Notes: generated by a model from the letters alone, not told the origin. Positions 8,726 to 17,322 are shown, numbered from the stretch's first letter. The stretch: 33,535 bases of DNA from Dehalococcoidia bacterium (GCA_022819585.1 JAJEGY010000003.1:1-33535), one strand, 5' to 3'. Numbers and translations: made by a program.

Positions 8726-9742
8726 GTGCCGAAATCCATGAGCCTTCGCTTATTGCTGCTGTCCGCGACGATGCTCGCGACCCTCACGTTGGCCTTGGTC
8801 ATCTCCCCGCTCACCTTATCCGCCGCCGTCGACAGCACCACTCTCGAGTGTGCGACCCATCAGCCGGAGCAGCCCACGGGCCTCGTCGCACGCTCCACCG
8901 AAGATGGCATTCTGCTCACATGGGACCGACCCGAAGCCGGCGACACCGTCTATCAATACATCATCTATCGCCAGGTGATGAGGCTCAACACCAAGATGAA
9001 GGAATACGCCAGGCTCAGCGCAGCCGACGCGAATCGGGAACGCGATCCCGAAACAACCTCTACCAGTTATCCCACTCACATGGCCAACGAAGACGGTGTT
9101 GTCGAAGTCATCTGGGTGCATCTAGCAGATGTAGAGAACGGCTGCCGTCTCTCCGACGACGAAAGCACCCCTACGTGGGGCGCAAGTGACCCGAACCCGT
9201 CATTCCTAGACGAAGACGTTACAAGCGATACCCGGTACGCTTACCGCGTCATCGCGAGGAACATGCAAGGCACCGGAGAGGAACAGGTCATCAATGAAAG
9301 TGTGAAATCGTACCCCGCCACCGCAACATTCGGACGCACAAGTCCCAGTGTGGTCGTAGATCACACCGGCAGCCGCGCCGAACGCAAGTCGGAAACCACA
9401 TCCCGGTCGACCCGGAACCCAACGACGCAGAATTCGAACCCTCAATCTGACCAACCAAGAATCTCACCGAAGAGCGTCCCGACGCCGACACCGGAAAGCG
9501 AATCGGGACCGACGCAGCGAAACTCATTCCCGAGCGTAAATAACTCACCGCCCCAGCTTTCCACAGTTAAGCCCACCACCGGCTGCATGGCCAAAGAAAC
9601 GCGCACAGATGCTGCTCTCTGCGTCGTCCGGGCACGTTACCCGAATGCAACTATAGATAACGACGGGACAAGTATCTGTGCATGGCTCTGGAACTTCGAA
9701 GGCCGCAGCTCATCCGTATGCCTCCGCTACTCCCTCAACTAG
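8726..9742 (+). CDS. Secreted fibronectin type III-domain protein
   Basis: The GTG at 8726 is chosen because GGAGG lies 8 nt upstream; the ATG at 8738 is 20 nt away. The first 35 residues form a signal peptide (basic VPKSMSLR, then a long Leu/Ala/Thr-rich core ending near LSAAVDS). A fibronectin III domain follows (about residues 45-200: PTGLVARSTEDGILLTWDRP, then TRYAYRVIARNMQGTGEE at its end). It is interrupted by a long loop with extra acidic and cysteine residues. A Ser/Thr/Pro-rich linker covers about 220-290. A small C-terminal domain with four cysteines (GCMAK, LCVV, ICAW, VCLRY) was not recognised. It is likely extracellular or cell-surface. Confidence 0.82.
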   Translation: MPKSMSLRLLLLSATMLATLTLALVISPLTLSAAVDSTTLECATHQPEQPTGLVARSTEDGILLTWDRPEAGDTVYQYIIYRQVMRLNTKMKEYARLSAADANRERDPETTSTSYPTHMANEDGVVEVIWVHLADVENGCRLSDDESTPTWGASDPNPSFLDEDVTSDTRYAYRVIARNMQGTGEEQVINESVKSYPATATFGRTSPSVVVDHTGSRAERKSETTSRSTRNPTTQNSNPQSDQPRISPKSVPTPTPESESGPTQRNSFPSVNNSPPQLSTVKPTTGCMAKETRTDAALCVVRARYPNATIDNDGTSICAWLWNFEGRSSSVCLRYSLN

Positions 9743-9831
9743 CCTGTCCCTTCAGCACTACTGCATAACGGATTCGATCTACGCACCTCGCGCTTCATCC
9801 GCGCTGGCTGACATTCAAAATTCCCTTTCCC

Positions 9832-10482
9832 TTACCCCTTCTTCCGCGCCAAAACCAGCGGATGATCCTCCTTCGCGGCCTCCTCTTCATCGGCCCAACC
9901 TCCGGCCGTCGACGAAACTTCAACCACCTCAAAACCAACATCTCTCAACATCTGGGATGACTTCGACAACTCAAAGCTGCTCCAAAACATCGTCACACCG
10001 AAAAAATCATCCTCTGTGTGAGCCTCCTCATCCCGACGGCTCAGCGTGCACAGAAAATACCCGCCCGGCTTCAACCACCTGTAGATCCGCTCAAACAACC
10101 CTTGATGCTCTTCTCTCGGAATGTGAAAGATCGAGTAAAACGCCACCACGGCATCGAAACTCCCCTCCTCAAACTCAACCGACATCACATCCCCACAAAC
10201 AAACTCACCCTCCGGCACATTCCGACGCGCCAAACTAACCATCCCCTCCGACATATCCACCCCCGTAACCCGATACCGACGACTCAACGTCCTCGCAATC
10301 GGCACCCCGGCACCACAACCGACATCCAACACCGACGCGCCATCCTCCAACCGCTCCAACAACCCCCGAAGCTCATCCCCGGCCTGACTCTTGCGAGACG
10401 CCCCATACTCTTCCGCGCAAGCATCATAACCCCGCCAGACCAACTCCCGATAATCAACCCCCGGCTCATTCGCAGGCCTCAT
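9832..10482 (-). CDS. Class I SAM-dependent methyltransferase
   Basis: The 216-residue Rossmann methyltransferase has motif I SVLDVGCGAGVPIA at about residues 50-63, motif II VTGVDMSEGMVSLAR, a CGDVMSVEFEEGSFDAVVAFYS segment split over motifs III-IV, and WLKPGGYFLCTL after it. This is the methyltransferase type 11/25 group; the substrate cannot be named. The start ATG at 10482 is preceded by AGAAAGG at about 10 nt. It is transcribed divergently from the FMN reductase operon, with 129 nt between them, and is convergent with the secreted Fn3 gene. Confidence 0.9.
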   Translation of the reverse strand: MRPANEPGVDYRELVWRGYDACAEEYGASRKSQAGDELRGLLERLEDGASVLDVGCGAGVPIARTLSRRYRVTGVDMSEGMVSLARRNVPEGEFVCGDVMSVEFEEGSFDAVVAFYSIFHIPREEHQGLFERIYRWLKPGGYFLCTLSRRDEEAHTEDDFFGVTMFWSSFELSKSSQMLRDVGFEVVEVSSTAGGWADEEEAAKEDHPLVLARKKG

Positions 10483-10611
10483 CGATCTCGGCCTTTCTCA
10501 ACCATACTCATCTAATCTATTCTGCTCCTTTCCAAATCCTCTCGCGTCACTCCCGCACACGCCCCAATACAATCACCAACAGCACCCAACACAACAACCG
10601 AACGGAACACC

Positions 10612-11163
10612 ATGAAAATCCTCGGCATATGCGGTAGTCTCCGAAAGGAGTCCTGGAACCTCAAACTCCTGAAAAATATGCTCGCGCAAACCGCCGAGAA
10701 AGGAGGCGAAACCAACCTCTTCGACCTCACCAGCGTCCCGATGTTCCACCCCGACGTAGAAGCACAAGGCATCCCTCACGAAGCCGAAGCCCTGCGCGAC
10801 GCCGTCCGTGAAGCCGACGCCATCATCATCGCGTGCCCCGAATACAACGGATCCATGACCGCCACACTCAAGAACGCCATCGAATGGCTCTCCAGACGCG
10901 GTAACCTTCTCACCAACCAGATCTTCTTCATCATCGGTACCGGCCCAGGACGATCCGGATGCCCCCGAATGCACATGCACGCATCCTACAGCCTCGAATC
11001 TGAAGGCGCATACGTCCTGCATCAGCCCCGAGTCCTCCTTCCCAACGTCGCCAACTTCATGGACAACAATGGAAACATCACCGACCCAGAAGTAACCGAC
11101 CTCCTATCCCAAGCAGCCGAAACCCTCATCGATTACACCAAACGCCTAACCGCCCCCGACTGA
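10612..11163 (+). CDS. NADPH-dependent FMN reductase family protein
   Basis: The 183-residue flavodoxin-like protein has ICGSLRKESWNLKLL at residues 5-19, the FMN phosphate loop of this family, and CPEYNGSMTATLKNAIEWLSR near residues 78-98, which cradles the isoalloxazine ring. The length is standard for NAD(P)H:quinone or azo/chromate reductases. It leads a three-gene set: the YdeI-like gene starts 8 nt after its stop, and the VOC gene overlaps that. A TACAAT at 10566-10571 could be a -10 box about 40 nt upstream. The in vivo electron acceptor is unknown. Confidence 0.92.
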   Translation: MKILGICGSLRKESWNLKLLKNMLAQTAEKGGETNLFDLTSVPMFHPDVEAQGIPHEAEALRDAVREADAIIIACPEYNGSMTATLKNAIEWLSRRGNLLTNQIFFIIGTGPGRSGCPRMHMHASYSLESEGAYVLHQPRVLLPNVANFMDNNGNITDPEVTDLLSQAAETLIDYTKRLTAPD

Positions 11164-11171
11164 CCGCCATC

Positions 11172-11435
11172 ATGCCCGACCGCTCAAACGCAAACCTGTC
11201 CAGACCGATCCATCCGATGCCCCAGTTCGTCGCCGCCGCCTTGGAACAGAACGGACTTATAGACGATTACAATTCCCGTCCCGCCTATCAGCAGAACGAC
11301 TACATCGGCTGGATCACAACCGCGAAACGACCTGAAACCCAACTAAATCGACTAAACCAGATGCTCAAAGAGCTACGAATCGGCGGCATATATATGGGCA
11401 TGGATCACCCTCCATCAAAGAAACACAACCGTTGA
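11172..11435 (+). CDS. YdeI/OmpD-associated family protein
   Basis: The 87-residue protein carries the signature of the YdeI/OmpD-associated ('bacteriocin-protection') family. FVAAALEQNG is followed by the conserved core RPAYQQNDYIGWITTAKRPE with a C-terminal helix RLNQMLKEL. Family members are small and of unclear function. It begins 8 nt after the FMN reductase gene, and its TGA overlaps the TTG start of the VOC gene. It is thus the middle gene of an operon. No good Shine-Dalgarno precedes the ATG, so translation may be coupled. Confidence 0.82.
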   Translation: MPDRSNANLSRPIHPMPQFVAAALEQNGLIDDYNSRPAYQQNDYIGWITTAKRPETQLNRLNQMLKELRIGGIYMGMDHPPSKKHNR

Positions 11436-11896
11436 TTACCACAACCCCCACCATCAACCCCTTTCTATGGTTCGATGGTCAAGCCAAAGAAGCCGCCGAG
11501 TTCTATACCTCCGTATTCCCAGACTCCGAAGTCTTGAGCATCGAAGAGATTACAACTGGCCCGGCGAAAGGCAACCATCTGGTGGAGTTCCAGATCGGCA
11601 GCCTCAAATTCGGCGCCGTCGACGGAGGCCCGATGTACAAACTCACTCCCGCGATCTCGTTCGTCATCAGTTGCGATAGCCAAGAGGAGATCGACTATTA
11701 CTGGGAAAAGCTGACTGAGGGCGGCGCTCCGAGTCAATGCGGCTGGCTCGAAGACAAATTTGGCCTCTCCTGGCAAGTAGTTCCTAGCATCCTTCCCGAA
11801 CTAATGGCCCGAAACCCAAAAGCCGTAACCGAAGCCTTCCTACCCATGCAAAAACTCGACATAGCCCAACTCCAGAAGGCATCAGAAGCGTCCTAA
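11432..11896 (+). CDS. VOC-family protein, PhnB-like
   Basis: The 154-residue protein starts at a TTG that overlaps the previous stop (TTGA). It opens with the typical PTINPFLWFDGQAKEAAEFY and VFPDSEVLSIE of PhnB/'3-demethylubiquinone methyltransferase'-labelled VOC proteins. It continues with FVISCDSQEEIDYYWEKLTEGG, CGWLEDKFGLSWQVVPSILPE and ends with a short helix. Despite that database label these proteins are metal-dependent VOC-fold proteins of unknown substrate. It is the third gene of the FMN reductase operon and is convergent with the GNAT gene 17 nt away. Confidence 0.9.
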   Translation: MITTTPTINPFLWFDGQAKEAAEFYTSVFPDSEVLSIEEITTGPAKGNHLVEFQIGSLKFGAVDGGPMYKLTPAISFVISCDSQEEIDYYWEKLTEGGAPSQCGWLEDKFGLSWQVVPSILPELMARNPKAVTEAFLPMQKLDIAQLQKASEAS

Positions 11897-11912
11897 AACC
11901 ACGTCATTGGCG

Positions 11913-12638
11913 CTACGAGATGCTCCATGAGCACGCATAAGACAGCAGACTCAACTTCCGTGCAACGGACAGCGATGCCGAGTTATCCCAAGACGTGCTG
12001 TACAGCGGAACGCGGCCAGAAGCTCGAATCGCCATCGCCCAAGCCGCGGTGACCCGCGGAGCAAGCCCGCGACCGCGATACGCGATCGCCGTTTCGACTC
12101 CCGCTTCCGCCGCTACACCGGAGCGCCGCGAGCAGAAACATACGCTCACGGCATGTCCATCCTCCATCAACGCGACAATCGGAGTTCGGTAGGGAATCTC
12201 ACCAGCCTTCCATCCGGCAAAGTAGCGGTCGAGATGCTTTTTGTCCTCAACGAATACCGTGCCATTGGATTCGACAATCTCTTCCGGAAACGTGAATGCT
12301 GGCCCAGAATCGACTCTGCCTTCAACTAGTGACGCGTATTGTTCGGCATGAACGGGAGCAGTTCGGAAGTCCGCAACCGGCGGCTCTTCTCGCGCAAGAG
12401 CGTCAAGTTGCTTGGCCACGCCCCGCTGCACGTCAGATCTCACAGCCCACGCGCAATCATCTTTTCCTCGGACTAACGAGAACAACGGACCCGGGTTTGG
12501 ATCCGGCTCACGCGTCCCGACGATACGTCCTTCATCGTCAAGCGAAAACATCGTCTGGACATGGAGCTCAGGAGTGCTCACGACACAATGGAAAGGGTGG
12601 TCTCTTTTCGCCGCGCCAGTGAGTGTATTGCACCCCAT
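11913..12638 (-). CDS. GNAT-like N-acetyltransferase with N-terminal extension
   Basis: The frame of 241 residues has a C-terminal GNAT half with GVETAIAYRGRGLAPRVTAA (about residues 187-206, the acetyl-CoA loop in R-G-R-G-L form). The active region YSTSWDNSASLSVARKLSL follows. The N-terminal half begins at a conserved ELHVQTMFSLDDEGRIV block and is not a standard GNAT element. The start at 12638 lies 2 nt after the isomerase stop with GAGGGG just upstream. A GTG at 12581 (VSTPELHV) would remove 19 poorly conserved-looking residues, and I cannot exclude it. It is the last gene of the GMC-isomerase operon. Confidence 0.78.
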   Translation of the reverse strand: MGCNTLTGAAKRDHPFHCVVSTPELHVQTMFSLDDEGRIVGTREPDPNPGPLFSLVRGKDDCAWAVRSDVQRGVAKQLDALAREEPPVADFRTAPVHAEQYASLVEGRVDSGPAFTFPEEIVESNGTVFVEDKKHLDRYFAGWKAGEIPYRTPIVALMEDGHAVSVCFCSRRSGVAAEAGVETAIAYRGRGLAPRVTAAWAMAIRASGRVPLYSTSWDNSASLSVARKLSLLSYACSWSIS

Positions 12639-12640
12639 CC

Positions 12641-13480
12641 CTACCCCTCTTCACACCCGACCTCCGCCATCAACCCACGCAAAGTCTCAGCCGCCCGCGT
12701 CATCCCCTCGACCCCGCTGAACCCGCCACGCCTACCCGCGATCCACAAGTGAGGCTCCAGAGCCAAAAACCCCACATAACCTGCATCCCTCAGATTCACC
12801 AGCAACTCCCGAACCTGACCATCACCCTCACCCGCCACCGTGATAGTCCCATCCGAAACCTTCGCGTCCTTGACCTGCACACACTCCGTGTACTCCCCCA
12901 GCAACGGCCACCCGATATCAACCGACCGCGCGAAACCCATCTGCGGATAGTTCCCCGTATCCCACACATACCGCAGATTCGGACTGTTCACCGACTCCAC
13001 AAGCGTCCGACATCGCTCCGGAACATCGCCAACCAACCCGCCCTCATTCTCTAGCCACAGCACAACATCTCGCTCACTCGCCACCTCAGCCATCACCCGC
13101 AATCTCGATACCGACTCCTCAACGCGTTCCGACTGTAGACCATCCACTTCCGGATAGAACGAAAACACCCGCACCCGATCCGTACCAACCATCCTCGCAA
13201 CATCGAGGATGCGCTTCAGGTCGTCAACAACCTTCTCTATCGGCCCATCTATCGGCGATTTACCGATAGGACTCCCCACGCAACTCACCTTCACCGAAGA
13301 CGCCTCACACCGCTCGACCAGCCTACCAACCTCATCATCACTCAACTCAAGCACGTTAGTCCCCCACGCGCTCCTCAGCTCCAGATACCCGATCCCAAGC
13401 TCATTCAACACCCGCAACTGCTCATCAACATCCGCCGCAATCTCATCCCCAAACGCGCTAAGCGTGAACCGCGCCGTCAC
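12641..13480 (-). CDS. Sugar phosphate isomerase/epimerase (AP-endonuclease-2 TIM barrel)
   Basis: The 279-residue TIM-barrel protein has strands such as YLELRSAWGTNVLELSDD, VKVSCVGSPIGK, RVRVFSFYPE, VVLWLENEGG, LRYVWDTGNYPQM, CVQVKDAKV and GFLALEPHL. The E in LENE, D in WDTGN, the K/D of VKDAK and the E of LEPH are the expected divalent-metal ligands. The start is a GTG overlapping the GMC gene stop (GTGA), with GGAGAGGG upstream inside that gene. This family isomerises ketoses or inositol derivatives. Pairing with a GMC oxidoreductase suggests oxidation followed by isomerisation of a sugar or polyol. Confidence 0.9.
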   Translation of the reverse strand: MTARFTLSAFGDEIAADVDEQLRVLNELGIGYLELRSAWGTNVLELSDDEVGRLVERCEASSVKVSCVGSPIGKSPIDGPIEKVVDDLKRILDVARMVGTDRVRVFSFYPEVDGLQSERVEESVSRLRVMAEVASERDVVLWLENEGGLVGDVPERCRTLVESVNSPNLRYVWDTGNYPQMGFARSVDIGWPLLGEYTECVQVKDAKVSDGTITVAGEGDGQVRELLVNLRDAGYVGFLALEPHLWIAGRRGGFSGVEGMTRAAETLRGLMAEVGCEEG

Positions 13481-15042
13481 AGACCCTCTCCTATAAACGC
13501 CGCCACTCGCTCTCCAATCACCATCGACGTAACGTTAGTGTTCGCCCGTATGCAGTCCGGCATGATCGACGCATCCACGACCTTCAAGTTCTCAAGCCCT
13601 CGCACATTGCCATACTGGTCGACAACCGCCATCGGGTCCGAATCAGGCCCCATCTTGCAAGTGCCCGAAACATGGTGGCTAGTCACCGCCGTCTCTTTGA
13701 TCCAAGCGTTCAGCGCCTCATCCGACTCAAGATCCGAGTCCGTAGGTTCTACACGCTCCGTTACCAAGCCATCCCAGCCCTCGTGCTGCCCGAAACGATC
13801 AGCGATGCGCACACCTTCACGCAACCTTTTGAGGTCGAACTCTTCCTCGAAATAGTTGTAGTTCAGGAACGGCTGGATGCGAGGATCGCTGGTTCGAAGG
13901 TGAAGGTTCCCCGACCCAACGGCAAGGTCCAAACATACGACCATTAGAAGACCGATCTCTTCGCTCGCGCTTTGTCCCCACCATCTGCGTCCAATCACGC
14001 TGCGCGAACTTGGATGAATCAGCATGTCGTTCACCAAGTCCGAACCCTCCGCGGTGTATCGCAGAGTGAACTGCACCCCCGGCAACCCCAACGGCTGCTC
14101 GAAGTCGTCGCGCGTTCGCCACGTCACCCTCACATGGGGATGGTCGCGGAGATTCTGCCCCACACCGGGCAGGTCGTGATGCAAAGGAATACCAACGGAC
14201 TCAACAGCATCTGACGGCCCCACGCCTGAGAGCATCAGAAGGTGCGGTGAGCCGATCGCACCTGCCGACAGAATCACATTCTTAGCCTCAAAATCAATCA
14301 CTTCGCCGCCGACCTCCGTCCTCACACCAACGGCGCGATTTCCATCGAACAGGACGCGATGCACGAGGCAGTCCGCCACAATCTGTAGATTCTGACGGTC
14401 CCTAGCGCCCGAGAGATAGCCGATCGCAGTGCTCCACCGTACGCGATCTGGATTGTTGAGCGGAGTCGGACCCACTCCCGTGGAGCCAGGCGCGTTGTGA
14501 TCAGGGCAATCCGGGAAACCATTGGAGCGCGCTGCCTCATAAAAGGCACGCTGGGCCGGGTTCCACTCCTCAGGCTTCCACCGACGCACGATTATCGGAC
14601 CATCCGATCCGTGGAAATCGCCGCTAAAGTCCGTGTCCGTCTCGATCATCCGGAAATACGGCATCAACTCCTGAAAACCCCACCTGTCATTCCCCCAAGA
14701 CGCCCAAGTGTCGTAGTCCTCAGGCACGCCCCGCAGAAATATCTGCCCATTCACCGCGCTTGAACCGCCAACCACCTTTCCCCGAGGTATGATGCCCGGT
14801 CTCGCTTCGTCCGTGTACCGCGCCACGAAGGTCCAGCGATGATCATTCAGCGGCCTCTCCCAAGGCGGAATATCGTGGCCATACCCGTACTTCACCGTGT
14901 CGGGCATATCGTCGAACTCAGGGTAGTCGGGACCCGCCTCAATTAACAGCACCGAATGGTCCGCATCCTCCGTCAGCCGCGTCGCCAAAATAGCCCCGGC
15001 CGAACCAGCGCCGACAATGATCGTGTCATACACCCCAGACAT
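13477..15042 (-). CDS. GMC-family FAD oxidoreductase (choline dehydrogenase-like)
   Basis: The start at 15042 (MSGVYD) is chosen because GAAGGGGG lies 7 nt upstream; a frame seven codons longer exists. The 521-residue protein has the FAD dinucleotide motif VGAGSAGAILATRL at residues 10-23, the GMC signature GKVVGGSSAVNGQIFLRG near residue 90, LSAGAIGSPHLLMLSGVGP near 260 (GMC signature 2), and the catalytic pair HHVSGTCKMG and ANTNVTSMVIGERV at the C-terminus. Members oxidise primary alcohols, sugars or polyols. It is the first gene of an operon with the TIM-barrel isomerase and the GNAT. No signal peptide is seen. Confidence 0.93.
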   Translation of the reverse strand: MSGVYDTIIVGAGSAGAILATRLTEDADHSVLLIEAGPDYPEFDDMPDTVKYGYGHDIPPWERPLNDHRWTFVARYTDEARPGIIPRGKVVGGSSAVNGQIFLRGVPEDYDTWASWGNDRWGFQELMPYFRMIETDTDFSGDFHGSDGPIIVRRWKPEEWNPAQRAFYEAARSNGFPDCPDHNAPGSTGVGPTPLNNPDRVRWSTAIGYLSGARDRQNLQIVADCLVHRVLFDGNRAVGVRTEVGGEVIDFEAKNVILSAGAIGSPHLLMLSGVGPSDAVESVGIPLHHDLPGVGQNLRDHPHVRVTWRTRDDFEQPLGLPGVQFTLRYTAEGSDLVNDMLIHPSSRSVIGRRWWGQSASEEIGLLMVVCLDLAVGSGNLHLRTSDPRIQPFLNYNYFEEEFDLKRLREGVRIADRFGQHEGWDGLVTERVEPTDSDLESDEALNAWIKETAVTSHHVSGTCKMGPDSDPMAVVDQYGNVRGLENLKVVDASIMPDCIRANTNVTSMVIGERVAAFIGEGL

Positions 15043-15101
15043 GCTCAAACCCCCTTCAATCAACTGCCAATCAGCGCATTATACGCCCATATGTCCCTAC
15101 T

Positions 15102-15230
15102 GTCATTACCGCGAAAGCGGGAACCCGAAGGGGCAAGGCGGGGAGGGGGCGGGGGAGCGAATCCCCTCTCCCGCCCAGCGGGAGAGGGCTAGGGTGAGGG
15201 TTTGGGGCGGACCAGGCACGCGCCATCCCT
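15102..15230. repeat. Composite dispersed repeat (types A and B)
   Basis: This fills most of the 259-nt gap upstream of the GMC gene. A type A unit (15102-15127) runs into a G-rich stretch. Type B follows, with an 11-bp perfect stem CCCTCTCCCGC/GCGGGAGAGGG at 15164-15188 around CCA, then GCTAGGGTGAGGG and a TGGGGCGG-type tail. Related pieces are at 7359 and 17276. It may act as a bidirectional terminator or be a non-autonomous element. Confidence 0.75.
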
Positions 15231-15301
15231 TCAATCGGACAACATTTCCCGTAAGATGACAAGGAACAAAAAAACAGTAATTCAGTGCCAAGGAAGGTAA
15301 A

Positions 15302-15601
15302 ATGTACAAAGATCTAATCAGTTACAAGCTGGCGGAGAATATTTCTGAAGACCATCTGTTAAAAATTGCAAGTGATGTCTTGGAGAATTGGATGAACAAA
15401 CAGCCAGGCTTCATCAAGTGGGAAATCCACCGGGAGGGCGATGGCGACTATACCGACATCGTCTATTGGGAGTCGGATGACGCCGCGAGAAAGGCTGAAG
15501 CAGACATGGTGAACATCCCCAACGCCGGGGATTGGTTTGCCTGCTACGAGGAAGGTTCCATTTCAAGCAAACATCTATATCATGTGGCAACTTTTAACTA
15601 G
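15302..15601 (+). CDS. Small ABM-like (dimeric alpha-beta barrel) protein
   Basis: The 99-residue protein starts at an ATG preceded by AAGGAAGG at about 5 nt. It reads YKDLISYKLAENI, then a helix around ENWMNKQPGFIKWEI, a strand DIVYWESDDAARKAEADM and a last strand KHLYHVATFN. This pattern of strand-helix-strand-strand-helix-strand with W-E-S-x-D matches antibiotic-biosynthesis-monooxygenase-type dimeric ferredoxin folds. The function is unknown. Codon use is visibly more AT-rich than neighbours, suggesting recent acquisition. It is flanked by repeats upstream and is convergent with the phosphodiesterase gene 33 nt away. Confidence 0.72.
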   Translation: MYKDLISYKLAENISEDHLLKIASDVLENWMNKQPGFIKWEIHREGDGDYTDIVYWESDDAARKAEADMVNIPNAGDWFACYEEGSISSKHLYHVATFN

Positions 15602-15634
15602 CGAGAATCTGTTTCCGGACCAACCCTACGAGGC

Positions 15635-17053
15635 TCATATGCGAACCGCACTCCCTTGGTCAATGTAAACCGACCCTCCCACAATAGTCACCGTCACCTC
15701 CTGCCGGTAATCACCGAACTCAGCAACATACCTCTCCGTACATTCCTCAACACCTGACAACTCATCACCCCCAGCAAGCCCCTCAAGCAAAACGCGCCCA
15801 TCCATCTCCTCTGCACCTGACATACCCAGAAGATGCAGTATCGTAGGCGCAACGTCTATATTCCCCGTCGGAGTATCCACAACCGCCGACCGACGGAAAC
15901 TCGGACCCCGCGCTATCAGCGTGTTCCGCAACTCGTGTCGACTCATCCCGCCGTGCGTGCCCACGCCAACCTCGCCTCCCCACGACGCCGTACCACCCGG
16001 ATAACCAGTGTCACTAAGAGCCGAATTCCAAGCAAACGACATCGTCAAATCAGGACTCCTACGACCCTCGATACCGCCTAATCTTGCAGGCAGTGTCCCC
16101 GGCACATCGCCGACCCGTTCCGACGCCAACATCGCACCGCACCACGGCTGTCGCGCCAACCATGCCGCCAGCCGCTCCACGGTCGCAGGATCACCTTCAT
16201 GCACATAAAACAGCGCCGCCGCACCATTCGCTGCCGCCAACACCCCCTGAAACCCAGCCGCCCGCAACTCCGCCTCAACATCCACGACACTCTCGATCGT
16301 CGCGTACCCATGATCCGACACCACAATCACATCGGTCTTCTCTAACCTCCCCTTACGCTCCAACCACTCGATGATCCGCCCGAACTGCTCATCGGCAGAC
16401 GCGAGCGCACTATTCGATAGGGCAGACCCCACGCCAGCCTTGTGGTTCGAGCTGTCCGGCTCCGAGAACCACATCAGCGCCACCGCCGGGTCTCGTTCCG
16501 CCAGCACATACTCCGTCAGCACCCGCACCCCATGCTCCATCTGACTGAAATTCGGCGTTGCCTTCTCCGGCCACGGTCCAAACCGCGCCACAACCTCGTC
16601 ATTCAAATCCCTCGGCAAACAGAACTCTGGATGAATCGTACCCCCGCCCAACGTCTCGGCCCTCGGATTCTGAACGTACGCATTCCCCGACGTCCCCACT
16701 CCTAATGCCACGAACTCCTCCCCGTGCTCATGCAAGATATCCCCCAGCGTAGGCACCAGCAGAACCTCCCCAATCACCTCCGCCACCCGCGCAAGCTCCG
16801 GCTCCAACGCCGGAATCACCTTGTCAGGATCATAGTCCCGCATCACCACCGTATTGCCCGCCAACCCATGCGCACCGGGATGTCGACCCGTAACCAGACT
16901 AGCCACATTGATCCGCGTCACTGTCGGAAAAACCGGATGGTTCCTCGCGAAGGTGACCCCACCAGCAGCAAACGAGGAAAGATTAGGTGCAAGATTATCC
17001 CGCACCTGCGAAGGTTGCAGCCCATCAAACGCAACTATGAGCACCCGGGTCAT
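15635..17053 (-). CDS. Type I phosphodiesterase/nucleotide pyrophosphatase (alkaline phosphatase superfamily)
   Basis: The 472-residue protein begins VLIVAFDGLQP, where D10 is a metal ligand. PTVTRINVASLVTGRHPGAHG at about residues 43-63 contains the likely Thr nucleophile (T46) and N49. Further ligands come from WFSEPDSSNHKAG (about residues 193-205), VIVVSDHGYA near 240, and GTHGGM near 365. This is the metal-binding set of NPP-type enzymes. It cleaves phosphodiester or phosphonate bonds; the substrate is unknown. There is no signal peptide, so it is probably cytosolic. Its ATG has GGAG about 13 nt upstream, within or next to a type A repeat. Confidence 0.9.
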   Translation of the reverse strand: MTRVLIVAFDGLQPSQVRDNLAPNLSSFAAGGVTFARNHPVFPTVTRINVASLVTGRHPGAHGLAGNTVVMRDYDPDKVIPALEPELARVAEVIGEVLLVPTLGDILHEHGEEFVALGVGTSGNAYVQNPRAETLGGGTIHPEFCLPRDLNDEVVARFGPWPEKATPNFSQMEHGVRVLTEYVLAERDPAVALMWFSEPDSSNHKAGVGSALSNSALASADEQFGRIIEWLERKGRLEKTDVIVVSDHGYATIESVVDVEAELRAAGFQGVLAAANGAAALFYVHEGDPATVERLAAWLARQPWCGAMLASERVGDVPGTLPARLGGIEGRRSPDLTMSFAWNSALSDTGYPGGTASWGGEVGVGTHGGMSRHELRNTLIARGPSFRRSAVVDTPTGNIDVAPTILHLLGMSGAEEMDGRVLLEGLAGGDELSGVEECTERYVAEFGDYRQEVTVTIVGGSVYIDQGSAVRI

Positions 17054-17067
17054 AAACCAAAAACTCC

Positions 17068-17094
17068 ATCATTCCCACAAAATCGGGGATCTAC
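17068..17094. repeat. Dispersed repeat type A, degenerate
   Basis: ATCATTCCCACAAAATCGGG followed by GATCTAC resembles the type A unit at 5871, with two or three changes that weaken the hairpin. It lies just upstream of the phosphodiesterase start codon, and its minus-strand sequence contains the nearest GGAG to that start. Confidence 0.6.
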
Positions 17095-17140
17095 ACGAAC
17101 GCCATCACCCCAGCATACGCTGTCATCACCGCGCTCCTCC

Positions 17141-17240
17141 GTCATTCCCGCAAAAGCGGGAACCCGTAGGGGCCGTTCGCGAACGGCCCGGGGAGGGGCT
17201 GCGAAGGAAGCGAAGCGCCCTTCGCAGAATGATGGATTCC
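17141..17240. repeat. Composite palindromic repeat element
   Basis: A type A unit (17141-17165) is followed by a perfect 20-bp palindrome centred on TTCGCGAA (17170-17189). A second inverted repeat, CTGCGAAGG/CCTTCGCAG, lies at 17199-17227 with an 11-nt loop. An ATGATGGATTCCC end mirrors the ATTCCC of the other side. The nested structure and inverted ends look like a small non-autonomous mobile element or REP composite. No coding function is visible. Confidence 0.65.
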
Positions 17241-17275
17241 CACCCAAAACCACCACTCCACCGACTAAGGACACG

Positions 17276-17322
17276 TCCCCTCTCTCCCAAACACCCAACA
17301 ACAGCGGGAGCGGGTCAGAGTG
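17276..17322. repeat. Degenerate type B repeat
   Basis: CCCCTCTCTCCC, then GCGGGAGCGGG and a CAGAGTGAGGGC tail, correspond to the parts of the type B unit at 15163 but with a 15-nt insertion and a broken stem. A TGGGGCGG tail follows here as at 15163. Confidence 0.5.
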
